Positions 36,649-47,031 of a stretch of DNA of 64,000 nucleotides are shown here, piece by piece. How positions within the stretch are numbered: the stretch's first letter is position 1; each line of letters starts with the position of its first letter. The notes under the pieces are model-generated. The model was not told where the DNA came from. It saw nothing but the letters and a program-made list of their open reading frames with translations, and made no database searches. This DNA comes from Pseudomonadota bacterium (GTDB lineage: Bacteria > Pseudomonadota > Gammaproteobacteria > Burkholderiales > Rhodocyclaceae), in contig QQUN01000046.1 of NCBI GenBank assembly GCA_008501585.1, forward strand, positions 16,780-80,779, written 5' to 3'. The translations under genes were made by a program, and so were the position numbers.

Positions 36649-39600
36649 CGCCCCGCTCACTCGACCCCCTCCGCTTCCCGCTCACCGGCAGCCAGCTCAT
36701 CGAAGCGAGCGCCGGTACCGGCAAGACCTACACCATTGCCGCCCTGTATGTGCGCCTGGTGCTCGGCCACGGCGGCGAGGCCGCCTTTGCCCGCCCGCTC
36801 ACCCCGCCCGAGATCCTGGTCGTCACCTTTACCGAAGCGGCCACCCAGGAACTGCGCGAGCGCATCCGCCACCGGCTCTCGGACGCCGCCAACGCCTTCC
36901 TCGCCACCCCGGACGACGCCCCCACCGGCGACGCCCTGCTCGACGCGCTGCGCGCCGACATCCCGCCCGACCACTGGCCGACCTGCGCCCGCCGCCTGCA
37001 GCTGGCCGCCGAGTGGATGGACGAAGCGGCGGTGTCCACCATCCACGGCTGGTGCAACCGCATGCTGCGCGAGCACGCCTTCGACAGCGGCAGCCTGTTC
37101 ACCCAGGCCCTCGAAACCGACCAGAGCGAGCTGCTCGCCGAAGTGGTGCGCGACTACTGGCGCTGCCACATGGTGCCGCTGGGCACCGAGGCCGCCGCCG
37201 AAGTGCTGCGCTGGTGGGCCACCCCCGAGGCCCTGCAGTCCGAGATCGGCGCGCTCATCGGCCACACCGGCGACCTGGCCAGCGCCGACGCCGCCCCGGC
37301 CGAGCTGCTGCACCGCGTGCTCGGCGAACGCGCCGCCGCGCTGCAAGATCTCAAGGCCCCCTGGGCTAACTGGGTAGATGCGCTGCAAGCCCTGCTCGAC
37401 GACGCCCGCGAGCGCAAGGCCTTCAACGGCACCAAACTCAAGAAGAACAACTACGACAGCTGGCTGGCCCGCCTCGCCGCCTGGCGCGACGACCCCGACA
37501 GCCTCGACCCCGGCCTCACCGACGCCGCCAAGACCCGCCTCACCGACGCCGGGCTGCGCGAGGTGTGGAAAGACGGCACGCCGCCGCAACACCCCGCGCT
37601 CGACGCCCTCGCCGCGCTCGACGGCGCCCTCGCCGCGCTGCCCGTGGCGCGCAACGACCTGCTCATCCACGCCGCGCACTGGGTCGCCGAACGCTTCGCG
37701 CTTGAACAGCAGCGCCGCGCGCAGATGGGCTTCAACGACCTGCTCACCCGGCTCGCCGCCGCCCTCGCCGGCCCCAATGGCGCCGCCCTGGCCGGGCGCA
37801 TCCGCGACAGCTTTCCGGTCGCGCTGATCGACGAGTTCCAGGACACCGACCCGGTCCAGTACGCCATCTTCGACGCCATCTACCGTATCGCCGCGCCCCC
37901 GGCCGACACCGCGCTGGTCCTCATCGGCGACCCCAAGCAGGCGATCTACGCCTTCCGCGGCGCCGACATCCACACCTACCTCGTCGCCCGCCGCGCCTGC
38001 GCCGGCCGGCTGCACACCCTGGCCCGCAACTACCGTTCCACCGTCGACATGGTCGCCGCCGCCAACCGCTGCTTCCGCTTTGCCGAAGACCGCCCCGACG
38101 GCGAGGGCGCCTTCCTGTTCAACGCCATGGGCGACAACCCCGTGCCCTTCGTCGATGCCGAAGCACAGGGGCGCAAGACCGCCTTCCGCCTCGCCGGCCA
38201 GACACCGCCCGCACTCACCGCCTGGTGGCTGGCCCCGGCCGACGACGGCAAGCCCGTCGCCAAGGGCAGCTACATCCAAACCCTGGCCGAGGCCTGCGCC
38301 ACCGAGATGGTGCGCCTGCTCGCCCTCGGCCAGGCCGGCGAGGCCGCCTTTGTCGGCCCCGACGGCACGCAGCCGCTGCGCCCGGCCGACATGGCGGTGC
38401 TGGTCAACAACCGCAACGAGGCCGCCGCCATCCGCGGCGCGCTGGCCGTGCGCGGCGTGCGCAGCGTGTATCTGTCCGACCGCGACTCGGTCCTCGCCAC
38501 AGCGCAGGCCGCCGACCTGCAACACTGGCTCGCCGCCTGCGCCGAGCCCGACGACCCGCAGCGCCTGCGCACCGCCCTGGCCACCCCCACGCTGGCCCTC
38601 GACTGGCCCACCCTCGACACCTTCAACCACGACGAAACCGCCTGGGAAGCCCGCGTGCTGCAGTTCCGCGCCTACCGCGACTGCTGGCGCCAGCAGGGCG
38701 TGCTGCCGATGCTGCGCCGCCTGCTCAACGACTTCGGCCTGCCAGCGCGCCTCATCGCCGCCCCCGGCGAGGGCCAGGCCAGCGGCGAGCGCGCCCTCAC
38801 CGACCTGCTCCACCTGGCCGAGCTGTTGCAGCAGGCCAGCGCCGAGATCGACGGCGAGCACGCCCTCATCCGCCACCTCGCCGAACTGCGCGCCGACGCC
38901 CGCGCCGGCAGCGACGCGCGCCAGATCCGCCTCGAGAGCGACGCCGACCTGGTGCAGGTGGTGACCGTGCACAAGTCCAAGGGCCTGGAATACCCGCTGG
39001 TCTTCCTGCCCTTCGCCTGCAGCTACCGCGAGGTGTCGATCAGCGACCTGCCGCTGAAAACCCACGACGCCAACGGCCGGCTGCGCCTGCATCTCGACGG
39101 CGACGAGGCCATCCGCCAGCGCGCCGACCGGGAACGCCTGGGCGAAGACATCCGCAAGCTCTACGTGGCCCTCACCCGCGCCCGCCACGCCACCTGGGTC
39201 GGCCTGGCGCCCATCGCCGGGCTGGAAAAGAGCGCCTTCGGCACCCTGCTCGGCGGCGGCGCGCCGATCGCCCCCGACGGCCTCGCCGCCGCCCTCACCG
39301 AGCTGGCCGACGGCTGCACCGCCATCGCCGTCAGCCCCGCGCCGCCCCCCACGGCCGACCGGCTCCCCCCGGCCACGGAGCACATCGCCCCCGGCCCGGC
39401 CCGCCAGCCGCGGCGCGCGGTGCGCGAGCACTGGTGGGTCGCCAGCTACTCGGCGATCAAGACCGGACGAGCGGGCGCTCAGCCGGCCAGTCGCCCCGCC
39501 GCCGACACCCCCGACGAGGACGTGCTGGCCGAACTGCAGACCACGCCCGATGCCCCCGCACCGGCGCGCCCCGCTGCCCCCGCCGGCTCCGGCACGCTGC

Positions 39601-40331
39601 ACGGCTTCCCGCGCGGCGCCGAGGTCGGCAGCTTCCTGCATGAACTGCTCGAATGGGCCGCCCGGATCGGCTTCGCCGCCGCCGCCAGCAGCCCGGCCCT
39701 GCTGCGCGAAGCCATTACCCGGCGCTGCCAACCACGCGGCTGGGCAGCCTGGGCCGACGCACTCGCCGACTGGCTCAGCGCCTTCCTGACCACCCGCTGG
39801 CGCTTGCCGGGCACCGAGATGTCGCTGGCCACGCTCGACGGCGCCGTCGCCGAGCTGGAGTTCTGGGTCGAGGCGCATGCGGTCGACACCCTCGCCCTCG
39901 ACCGGCTGGTGTGTGCCCACACCCTCGGCGGCATGGCCCGCCCGCCGCTGCAGCCCGACCAGCTCAACGGCATGCTCAAGGGCTTCATCGACCTGGTGTT
40001 CGAACACCAGGGGCGCTACTACGTGGCCGACTACAAATCCAACTGGCTCGGCCCCGACGACACCGCCTACACGCCGGCCGCGCTCACGGCCGCCATTGCC
40101 GAGGCGCGCTACGACCTGCAATACGTGCTGTACACCTTCGCCCTGCACCGGCTGCTCACCGCCCGCCTGCCCGACTACGACTACACGCGCCATGTCGGCG
40201 GCGCGGTGTACCTGTTCCTGCGCGGCAGCAACGCCGCCAGCCAGGGCCTGCATGTCGAGCACGTGCCGCGGGCGCTGATCGACGCCCTCGACGCCTTGTT
40301 CACCGCCCGCCCGGCAACGGAGGCTGCCTGA
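36645..40331 (+). CDS. recB: Exodeoxyribonuclease V beta subunit
   Basis: The 1228-residue protein is the 3'-5' helicase and the only nuclease of RecBCD. Walker A is ASAGTGKT at residues 21-28. The helicase DEFQDTDP block occurs near 405, and [17 protein letters not shown] near 775 is motif V. The C-terminal nuclease carries D...DYKSN around residue 1130 ([12 protein letters not shown]), so it should cut DNA. ATG 36645 overlaps the recC stop by four bases. The complex repairs double-strand breaks and degrades foreign DNA lacking Chi. Confidence 0.96.
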   Translation: MTPRSLDPLRFPLTGSQLIEASAGTGKTYTIAALYVRLVLGHGGEAAFARPLTPPEILVVTFTEAATQELRERIRHRLSDAANAFLATPDDAPTGDALLDALRADIPPDHWPTCARRLQLAAEWMDEAAVSTIHGWCNRMLREHAFDSGSLFTQALETDQSELLAEVVRDYWRCHMVPLGTEAAAEVLRWWATPEALQSEIGALIGHTGDLASADAAPAELLHRVLGERAAALQDLKAPWANWVDALQALLDDARERKAFNGTKLKKNNYDSWLARLAAWRDDPDSLDPGLTDAAKTRLTDAGLREVWKDGTPPQHPALDALAALDGALAALPVARNDLLIHAAHWVAERFALEQQRRAQMGFNDLLTRLAAALAGPNGAALAGRIRDSFPVALIDEFQDTDPVQYAIFDAIYRIAAPPADTALVLIGDPKQAIYAFRGADIHTYLVARRACAGRLHTLARNYRSTVDMVAAANRCFRFAEDRPDGEGAFLFNAMGDNPVPFVDAEAQGRKTAFRLAGQTPPALTAWWLAPADDGKPVAKGSYIQTLAEACATEMVRLLALGQAGEAAFVGPDGTQPLRPADMAVLVNNRNEAAAIRGALAVRGVRSVYLSDRDSVLATAQAADLQHWLAACAEPDDPQRLRTALATPTLALDWPTLDTFNHDETAWEARVLQFRAYRDCWRQQGVLPMLRRLLNDFGLPARLIAAPGEGQASGERALTDLLHLAELLQQASAEIDGEHALIRHLAELRADARAGSDARQIRLESDADLVQVVTVHKSKGLEYPLVFLPFACSYREVSISDLPLKTHDANGRLRLHLDGDEAIRQRADRERLGEDIRKLYVALTRARHATWVGLAPIAGLEKSAFGTLLGGGAPIAPDGLAAALTELADGCTAIAVSPAPPPTADRLPPATEHIAPGPARQPRRAVREHWWVASYSAIKTGRAGAQPASRPAADTPDEDVLAELQTTPDAPAPARPAAPAGSGTLHGFPRGAEVGSFLHELLEWAARIGFAAAASSPALLREAITRRCQPRGWAAWADALADWLSAFLTTRWRLPGTEMSLATLDGAVAELEFWVEAHAVDTLALDRLVCAHTLGGMARPPLQPDQLNGMLKGFIDLVFEHQGRYYVADYKSNWLGPDDTAYTPAALTAAIAEARYDLQYVLYTFALHRLLTARLPDYDYTRHVGGAVYLFLRGSNAASQGLHVEHVPRALIDALDALFTARPATEAA

Positions 40332-42358
40332 TGCTCGCCCTGACCGACACCGCCGCGCCCATGGCCGCCGTGCTGGCCGACTGGACCGAGCGCGGCTGGC
40401 TGCGCCCGATCGACGGGGCCTTTGCCGCCTTCCTGCGCCATGAGGTGCCCGCCGCCCCGCCACTGCTGATCCTCGCCGCCGCGCTGGCCAGCCACCAGCT
40501 CGGCCGCGGCCATGTCTGCCTCGACCTGGCCGCCACGCTGGCCGACCCGGCCTTTGCCCTGTCGCTGCCACCGGATGGCGCCGAACCCGCGCCGGCCGAG
40601 CGCCTGCCGGGCGCGGTGCTGCGCACGGTCACCCTCGAGGCCTGGCTGGCCGCGCTGCGCTGCGAGGCGCTGGTCGGCCACGGCGACGGCGCCAGCCCAC
40701 TGGTGCTCGTCGGCCACCGGCTCTACCTGCGGCGCTACTGGCAGTACGAACAGGCGGTGCGCCAGGGCATCGACCAGCGCCTGCGCACCCCGGTCGAGCT
40801 GCCCGAGGCGCCGCTGCGCCAGACGCTGGCGGCGCTCTTCCCCCCGCCCGCCGCCGGCACCGCCGACTGGCAGCGGCTGGCCTGCGCGCTGGCCGCCCGC
40901 AGCGCGTTCAGCATCGTCACCGGCGGCCCCGGCACCGGCAAGACCACCACCGTCGTCCGGCTGCTCGCCCTGCTGCAGGCCCTGGCGCTGGCCGACCCGG
41001 CCCGGCCGCGCGCCTTGCGCATCCGCCTTGCCGCGCCCACCGGCAAAGCCGCGGCGCGGCTCAATGCCTCGATTGCCGGCGCCGTGACCCGGCTGCCACT
41101 GGACACCCTTGCCCACGGCGAGAGCATCCGCGAGGCCATCCCGCGCACGGTCACCACCTTGCACCGCCTGCTCGGCAGCCGGCCCGACACCCGCCGTTTT
41201 CGGCACCATCCGGGTAACCCGCTGGCGCTCGACGTGCTGGTGATCGACGAAGCCTCGATGGTCGACCTCGAAATGATGGCCACTGTCCTCGCCGCCCTGC
41301 CGCCGCGCGCGCGTCTGGTGCTGCTCGGCGACAAGGACCAGCTCGCCTCGGTCGAGGCCGGCGCGGTGCTCGGCGAGCTGTGCGCCCGCGCCGCGGCGGG
41401 TCACTACACGCCGGCCACCGCCGCCTGGCTGGCGCAGGCCACTGGCGGCGCGCTGGACACGGCACTCATCGACCCGGCCGGCACGCCGCTCGACCAGGCC
41501 ATCGCCATGCTGCGGGTCAGCCACCGCTTCCACGCCGACAGCGGCATCGGACAACTGGCGCAGCGGGTCAATGACGGCGATGTCGACGGGGTCGAAGCCC
41601 TCTGGCAGCGCGGCGCGACCGACCTGACCCGCCTGGCCGGTGCCGAGTGCACCGAGGCCGGCTTCCGCACGCTGGTCATCGACGGCGGCGCCCCGCCCGG
41701 CCAGCGGCGCGGCTATCGCCACTACCTGGAGACGCTGCACCGCCAACGGCCGGCGCTCACCGCCGCCCCCGAAGCCTTCGACGCCTGGGCGCAGCAGGTG
41801 CTCGACGCCCACGCCGCCTTCCAGCTGCTGTGCGCGCTGCGCCGCGGCCCCTGGGGCGTGGCGGGCCTGAACCCGCGCATTGCCGCCGCACTGCACGAGG
41901 CCGGCCTGATCGCCGCCACCGAGGGCTGGTATGCCGGCCGGCCGGTGCTGGTCACCCGCAACGACTACGGCCTGGGCCTGATGAACGGCGACATCGGCAT
42001 CGCCCTCGAGCTGCCCGACGCCACGGCCCAGGGCTGGACGCTGCGCGTCGCCTTCCCCGCCGGTGAGCGAGGCGCGGGCATCAAATGGGTATTGCCCAGC
42101 CGGCTGCAGGCCATCGAGACGGTCTTTGCGCTCACGGTGCACAAGTCGCAGGGCTCGGAGTTCGAGCATGTCGCGCTTGCCCTGCCCGAGACACCCACCC
42201 CCATCCTCACCCGCGAGCTGCTGTACACCGGCATCACCCGGGCGCGGGCGCATTTCACGCTGCTCAGCCCCGGCGCGGTGCACGTGCAGCGTCATGCCAT
42301 CGAGAAGCGTGTACAGCGCGACAGTGGATTGATGAGCGTGCCTGAGTCGGCGGCTTAG
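40331..42358 (+). CDS. recD: Exodeoxyribonuclease V alpha subunit
   Basis: The 675-residue 5'-3' helicase completes RecBCD. Walker A is GGPGTGKTTT near residue 197-206, Walker B is VLVIDEASMVD near 305, and the SF1B motif V/VI region includes LTVHKSQGSEFEHV and LLYTGITRAR close to the end. ATG 40331 overlaps the recB stop by one base. The 3' end overlaps the convergent exonuclease gene by four bases, with no terminator visible between them. Confidence 0.96.
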   Translation: MLALTDTAAPMAAVLADWTERGWLRPIDGAFAAFLRHEVPAAPPLLILAAALASHQLGRGHVCLDLAATLADPAFALSLPPDGAEPAPAERLPGAVLRTVTLEAWLAALRCEALVGHGDGASPLVLVGHRLYLRRYWQYEQAVRQGIDQRLRTPVELPEAPLRQTLAALFPPPAAGTADWQRLACALAARSAFSIVTGGPGTGKTTTVVRLLALLQALALADPARPRALRIRLAAPTGKAAARLNASIAGAVTRLPLDTLAHGESIREAIPRTVTTLHRLLGSRPDTRRFRHHPGNPLALDVLVIDEASMVDLEMMATVLAALPPRARLVLLGDKDQLASVEAGAVLGELCARAAAGHYTPATAAWLAQATGGALDTALIDPAGTPLDQAIAMLRVSHRFHADSGIGQLAQRVNDGDVDGVEALWQRGATDLTRLAGAECTEAGFRTLVIDGGAPPGQRRGYRHYLETLHRQRPALTAAPEAFDAWAQQVLDAHAAFQLLCALRRGPWGVAGLNPRIAAALHEAGLIAATEGWYAGRPVLVTRNDYGLGLMNGDIGIALELPDATAQGWTLRVAFPAGERGAGIKWVLPSRLQAIETVFALTVHKSQGSEFEHVALALPETPTPILTRELLYTGITRARAHFTLLSPGAVHVQRHAIEKRVQRDSGLMSVPESAA

Positions 42359-42951
42359 ACGAAGCAGCGGGCCAGCTGGGCCTTGGGGGTGCGCTGGATG
42401 CGCTGCAACAGGTCGACGGAGACCTCGGCCACCCGGTGGCGCGCACGCAACTCGTCGGATAGGCGCAGCAGCAAGCTGGCCGCCATCTCGGCATCGGCCA
42501 GGGCGCGGTGGTAACGCCCGGCGACCGGCAGCTGCGCATACTCGACCAGCGCGCCCAGCTTGTGGCTCGGCGCCTGCGGCAGCAGCCGGCGCGACAGCAG
42601 CAGGGAACAGACGAAGGCCTGCTGCCGGCGCCGCCCGATCCGCGCCAGCTCGGCGTCCCAGAACTTGCTGTCGAATGAAGCGTTGTGGGCCACCAGCGGG
42701 TAGTGGCCGACAAAATCGGCCACCGCCTGCATCACCTCGCCGGCGGGCGGCGCGGCGCGGACCATGGCGTTGGAGATGCCGGTCAGGGATTCGATGAAGG
42801 GCGGAATCGGGACGCCGGCGTTCATCAGGCTCTGGTAGCGATCGACGATCCGGCCGTCTTCCACGATCGCCGCCGCCACCTCGGTGGCACGGTCGCCCTG
42901 CGCCGGCGACAGGCCCGTCGTCTCGAAGTCGATGACCGCAACGATCTCCAT
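42355..42951 (-). CDS. 3'-5' exonuclease, DnaQ-like (DEDDh)
   Basis: The 198-residue protein is a stand-alone DEDDh exonuclease related to the DNA polymerase III proofreading subunit. ExoI is VIDFETTGLSP (D8, E10), ExoII is LVAHNASFDSKFW, and ExoIII is HRALADAEMAA with the catalytic His and Asp. The tail (about 170-198) is short and basic. The start at ATG 42951 places the family opening correctly; the frame upstream runs into the next gene. It is the second gene after a DUF5710 gene. A role in DNA or RNA end trimming is likely, but the specific pathway is unknown. Confidence 0.92.
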   Translation of the reverse strand: MEIVAVIDFETTGLSPAQGDRATEVAAAIVEDGRIVDRYQSLMNAGVPIPPFIESLTGISNAMVRAAPPAGEVMQAVADFVGHYPLVAHNASFDSKFWDAELARIGRRRQQAFVCSLLLSRRLLPQAPSHKLGALVEYAQLPVAGRYHRALADAEMAASLLLRLSDELRARHRVAEVSVDLLQRIQRTPKAQLARCFV

Positions 42952-42965
42952 GCCCGGACCGCGCC

Positions 42966-43265
42966 TCAGCCGCTCAGCGCAAAGGGTCGGCAAGCGTCGC
43001 AGACCTCCCACGGCGCGCAGTCGCACACACGGGGGTGCTCGACATAGTTGGCGCCAGTCTGGACCCGCGACGCGACCTGGCGCCGGGCCGGCGCGGCCTT
43101 GGGCGGCGGCGCGGCGCCATCGTGCGGGCTGGGCGACCAGCGGACAAAGGGCGCAAGATCCGTCTTGCCCTCGATGTACCAGGTCTTGCGCGCCGCATCC
43201 CAGCGCGCACCGAGCTGCTTGGCCTGGTCCTTCTCGGCGAACGGCACCTTCAGATTCAGCCTCAT
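42966..43265 (-). CDS. DUF5710 domain protein with C-terminal cysteine cluster
   Basis: The 99-residue product begins with the DUF5710 signature (MRLNLKVPFAEKDQAKQLGA, then RWDAARKTWYIEG), a small domain found alone or attached to primases, exonucleases and other DNA-processing enzymes. A Pro/Ala-rich linker follows. The end has a C-x-C-x5-C-x2-C arrangement (CDCAPWEVCDAC), which could bind a metal ion. Its stop is 14 bp upstream of the exonuclease ATG, so the two are cotranscribed. The function is unknown; nucleic-acid binding as an accessory to the exonuclease is my inference. Confidence 0.85.
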   Translation of the reverse strand: MRLNLKVPFAEKDQAKQLGARWDAARKTWYIEGKTDLAPFVRWSPSPHDGAAPPPKAAPARRQVASRVQTGANYVEHPRVCDCAPWEVCDACRPFALSG

Positions 43266-43379
43266 CGGGCCACCCCGCAACAGCGCATCACAACATTCAC
43301 TCCAGAGCCCACCAAGCATCGACCTGTGTTGCCCGGCGCCGCCTGCGTGGCAGAGGCCGTTTGAGGGGGGCGCTCGCGC

Positions 43380-45524
43380 TCAAAACCCGCTCTCCCGAAT
43401 CAACACACCGGCCGCATTTTCCAGGAATTCGGCAAAAAGGGTGCGCGGCGCCGCGTCGATCACCACATGGCCGCGCTCGGCGTGCGTCAGCCCACCCCCG
43501 TCATTGACGGCGAGGGTAACACGGTACAGCGCGCGGTCCGGGATCAGCTGGCCGTTCTGCTCACGGACCAGGATCTCGCCGCCATGCGGGGCGGCAAGCA
43601 TGGGCTCGGGCAGGATCCGTGTCGCGTCCCGGTCGATGCGGAGCACACGCACGACACGCACGGGTTTGCCGGCGGTCTCGGGGAAGAAACGCCCGCCGGC
43701 ACCGGCGGCGATGCGTTCGATTTCCTGCTCGCCAAGATAGGTATCGACCTGCCAGGAGGAGGGGTCGACCAACACGCCCAGGCGCTGCTTCGGCGCCACC
43801 CATTGCCCGGGCGCCAGGTCGGGCGGCAAATCGAGCAAGCGGCCGGCAAAGGGCGCCACCGGAAGCAGGCGCGCCTGTTCCCGGGCCAGGCCTGCCTGCT
43901 GCGCCTGCGCCACGGCAAGCTCCTGTTGCAGCACGAGTTGCCGGTTGCGCCACTCGGGGTCGAAACCGGCGCCGGCCACCTGCCAGCCCAGCGCCTGTGC
44001 GCGCGCCGCGGCGGCCGATTGCTGGCTGGCCAGCTCTGGCGACGCCAGCACCATCAACGGCGCCCCCGCCTCGACCGTGCCGCCCGCGGGCACCGGCAGT
44101 GCCACCACCTGGGCGGCCGCCGGTGCCACCAGCGGAAAGGCCTGCGCCGGGCGCAACATCGCCCCCCCACCGACCTGGACCCGCCAGGGGACGACGCCAA
44201 GCAGCAGCAGAGCGGCCATCATCCAGCACGTGCGTCGCCAGCGCCGCCCCCGGCGCAACGCATGCCAGCGCTGCCGCCACAGCCCCAGCTCGCGCAACAT
44301 CGGCCGCAGGAGAAACCAGAAGATCTCGACCGCGAACAGGACGATGCCGACCACCTTGGCGAACATGTGATAGACGAGCAGCGCGATGCCGAGAAAGACC
44401 ACCAGGCGATAGACCCACACCAGGTAGGCGAAGAGGATCAGGCCGCGGCGGCGCCCAGCGGACATCTGTTCGGGCGGCGGCTCACCGGTGCCGAACAGGC
44501 TCTCGCGCAGTTGCCAGCGCGCCAGCGCAAAGGCGCGCGGGTGCAGATTGGGCATCTGCAACCAGTCCATGAGAATGAAGTAGCCATCAAAGCGCAGAAA
44601 GGGCGAAAGGTTGATCGCCACGGTGCTCACCCAGGTGGTGGTGGCCAGCAGGAAGGCGGCGCTGCGCAGCGCACCGTCCGGCAGCAGCGCCCAGGCGAGC
44701 GTGGCCCAGGCGGCGACCATCAGCTCGGTGAGGATTCCGGCACTGCCCACCCGCAGGCGCTGCCGGTGATCCCGCAGCTTCCAGGTCTCGTTGACGTCCG
44801 TGTAGGCCATGGGAAACAGCACCAGAAAGGCCACCCCCATGGTCGGCACACGGCAACCATAGCGCTTGGCCGTGAAGGCATGGCCAAGCTCATGAAGAAA
44901 CTTGACGACCACCAGCGTCAGCGCATAGTTCGCCAGCCCCTGCCAGGAAAACGTGTCGACCAGGGTGGCGACGAAGGGCTCCCACTGCCGGGCCACGGCG
45001 ATCACGCCGGTGAGCAGCGCCAGCGCTGTCAGCAGGAAGAAGCCACGGCCAAAGAAGGGTGCGACCCAAGGCAGTGTGCGCTCGAGCCAGCGATCCGGAT
45101 AGAAGAGCGGCAGGCGGAAGAAGAGGTAGTTGTGGACCAAGACCTGCCACCAGCGCTGTTCGCTGCGTGCCTTCTTCGCCAGCAGCCAGGTGCTGCCCCC
45201 GGCGTCGGAGAGTGCGAGCAGTTCGTTCGCGCGGAGGAAATCGAGGACCTGCCGCACATCACGCTCGCTCGCCTGCAACGTCGTCTCCCGCGCCAGGGCC
45301 TCGACAATGCGACCGGGCGTGCCGGCCTGCCAGCGTGCCAGGATTTCGAACGCCAGCCAGTCGATACGGAAAAACAGGTTGCGCACCGGGTCCTGGAGTA
45401 CCCAGGCGGGCGAGCCGTCGGCCGCCGGCGCACTGGCATGGAGCGAAAGCTCCTCGCGCAGCGGTGGCAGGGCGTCGGAGCGTGTTCCGGCGCGTGCCCC
45501 CGGTATGGCCATGGCCACTCCCAT
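43380..45524 (-). CDS. PqqD-like / M50 site-2 protease / HlyD fusion protein
   Basis: The 714-residue inner-membrane protein joins three parts. Residues about 20-105 resemble a PqqD-type peptide-binding winged helix (WVLQDPVRNLFFRIDWLAFE, ILARWQ, then FLRANELL). Residues about 125-450 hold roughly ten membrane helices with the M50 metalloprotease site H211-ELG-H215 and a second ligand region around D313 (RFDGYF). Residues 450-714 form a periplasmic HlyD-type barrel-sandwich with a short hairpin. The ATG at 45524 overlaps the upstream adaptor stop by one base. Context with TolC, two other HlyD adaptors and an RTX protein suggests an export machine in which it takes the place of an ABC transporter. 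Whether it cleaves or only carries the substrate is open. Confidence 0.88.
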   Translation of the reverse strand: MGVAMAIPGARAGTRSDALPPLREELSLHASAPAADGSPAWVLQDPVRNLFFRIDWLAFEILARWQAGTPGRIVEALARETTLQASERDVRQVLDFLRANELLALSDAGGSTWLLAKKARSEQRWWQVLVHNYLFFRLPLFYPDRWLERTLPWVAPFFGRGFFLLTALALLTGVIAVARQWEPFVATLVDTFSWQGLANYALTLVVVKFLHELGHAFTAKRYGCRVPTMGVAFLVLFPMAYTDVNETWKLRDHRQRLRVGSAGILTELMVAAWATLAWALLPDGALRSAAFLLATTTWVSTVAINLSPFLRFDGYFILMDWLQMPNLHPRAFALARWQLRESLFGTGEPPPEQMSAGRRRGLILFAYLVWVYRLVVFLGIALLVYHMFAKVVGIVLFAVEIFWFLLRPMLRELGLWRQRWHALRRGRRWRRTCWMMAALLLLGVVPWRVQVGGGAMLRPAQAFPLVAPAAAQVVALPVPAGGTVEAGAPLMVLASPELASQQSAAAARAQALGWQVAGAGFDPEWRNRQLVLQQELAVAQAQQAGLAREQARLLPVAPFAGRLLDLPPDLAPGQWVAPKQRLGVLVDPSSWQVDTYLGEQEIERIAAGAGGRFFPETAGKPVRVVRVLRIDRDATRILPEPMLAAPHGGEILVREQNGQLIPDRALYRVTLAVNDGGGLTHAERGHVVIDAAPRTLFAEFLENAAGVLIRESGF

Positions 45525-46954
45525 CAGTAGCCCACAAAGGCGCGCAGCGCCGCGATCGGCTTGCGCAGCACCCAATAGACCAGGGGCACCCGCTCACCGG
45601 TGATGCGGGCCGACCCCTTGAGCCCCACCCGTGGCGCCGTGGCGCCAGGCGCCAGATCGGCCCGCAAACGGTAGGCATAGCCCCCTTCGGGCCGGATCTG
45701 AGCCTCATGGGCGATATGGCGAACCCGGGCGTCGACCGGAGAAAAAGGCAGGGCGTTGAGATACAAGGTGAGCGTGGCCGCCTCCGGAAAGTCGATCAGA
45801 TCGGCGGGTGACAGCCAGGCTTCGATCTCCACATCGCCAGGGGCCGCAACCACCATGACCCGCTCGCCAGTGCTCACCGGCCGGCCCACCCATTCGTTCG
45901 GATCGTCGAACAGAATCACCCCATCCTGCGGTGCGGTCACCGCCGCACGCGCGTTGAGATCCCGAACGAGCGCCACCTCGGCCCGCTTCTCCTCGATATG
46001 CCCCTGCAGCGTGGCAATCTGCGCCTTGCTCTTGCCGTCGAAGACCGCCTGCTGGGCGAACTGCCGATACTCCGCCTCGGCCGTGGCAAGCGCCTGCTCG
46101 GCGACCAGCAAGCGGCTTTGCAGCGTGGTCCGGTCGAACTCGAAAAGCGGCGTGCCCGCGGTGACCGTCTGGTTGGGCTGCACCAGCACACGGTCGACGA
46201 TGCCGTCGAGCGGCGCACGGATGACCGCCGGATGCGCCGGCACCAGTTCGGCCGGCGCCAGCACGGTCAGGCGCACCGGAAGAAACAGCGCCAGCGCGAC
46301 GAGCAGGGCCCAGCGGCGGGCAGGCCGCCGCCAGAAGGCGCGCACCAGCCCGCCCCAGGCGAGCGGACGGCACAGGGCACGCAATGCGGCACGCGTCGGC
46401 AGCAAGGCACGGCACGCCTCGCGCAGCGAAGCCATCAGCCCACGCCGCTCATGGGGTTGCCACAAGCGCCAGGATTGGGTCCACAAGGCGCACCATTCGG
46501 TGAGCAGGACGATCTCCCCTTCACGCCACGGGGTGTCGCGCGCAAACAGCCAGGCACCGGGCGAGGCGCCATCGCCGGAGGCGGGCAGCGGCAGCCACAC
46601 GGCATGCGCCGGCCACCATTCGGCCCACTGCGCCGCGTCGTCGGCGGCCAGGTCGGCGGCGGTCAGGGTTTGCGGCGCGGCGGGACGCGTTTCGCGAAGC
46701 TGAGCGGCAACCCGTTCAAGCCATTGCACATACGGCGCATTGGCCTCCACGGCAGCCACGCCGGAGAGCGTCGTCACGCCGCCGTCGGCGAGCCACAGCA
46801 CCGCCTGCCGGTACGGCAGCAGCGCCCGGGTTTCATTGGTGGCGATGAAGCCCAGTTCGGCAGCGGACGCCGCCGCACGCGCCCGTCGCCCGAGTTGCAG
46901 CAGATGCAGCAGGGCGGTTTCACCGGTCTGCTCTGGGTGTGATGGCTGGGACAC
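45524..46954 (-). CDS. Membrane-anchored HlyD adaptor with GAF-like N-terminal domain
   Basis: The 476-residue protein has a cytoplasmic N-terminal region (about 10-165) that resembles a GAF sensor domain (ALLPYRQAVLWLADGG and GAWLFARDTPWREGE). An amphipathic linker, one membrane helix (about 213-232) and a periplasmic HlyD-type adaptor (about 235-476, with VIRAPLDGIVDRVLVQPNQT) follow. The hairpin is short. The start is a GTG at 46954. The stop overlaps the M50 fusion gene by one base, so both are made together. It is likely a structural partner of the M50 fusion in the envelope-spanning complex, and the GAF-like part may sense a cytosolic ligand. Confidence 0.87.
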   Translation of the reverse strand: MSQPSHPEQTGETALLHLLQLGRRARAAASAAELGFIATNETRALLPYRQAVLWLADGGVTTLSGVAAVEANAPYVQWLERVAAQLRETRPAAPQTLTAADLAADDAAQWAEWWPAHAVWLPLPASGDGASPGAWLFARDTPWREGEIVLLTEWCALWTQSWRLWQPHERRGLMASLREACRALLPTRAALRALCRPLAWGGLVRAFWRRPARRWALLVALALFLPVRLTVLAPAELVPAHPAVIRAPLDGIVDRVLVQPNQTVTAGTPLFEFDRTTLQSRLLVAEQALATAEAEYRQFAQQAVFDGKSKAQIATLQGHIEEKRAEVALVRDLNARAAVTAPQDGVILFDDPNEWVGRPVSTGERVMVVAAPGDVEIEAWLSPADLIDFPEAATLTLYLNALPFSPVDARVRHIAHEAQIRPEGGYAYRLRADLAPGATAPRVGLKGSARITGERVPLVYWVLRKPIAALRAFVGY

Positions 46955-47031
46955 GAAGATGTCTCGAAGTTAGCTCGGCAACAGTAATGGAAAACGACAC
47001 GACACTCAGGCCGCGCTTCGCCCGGGCCGTG

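Noticed and set aside
36657..40571. 1304-residue minus-strand open frame
   Set aside because: It is antisense to recB; Gly/Gln/Val-rich shadow of a high-GC gene.
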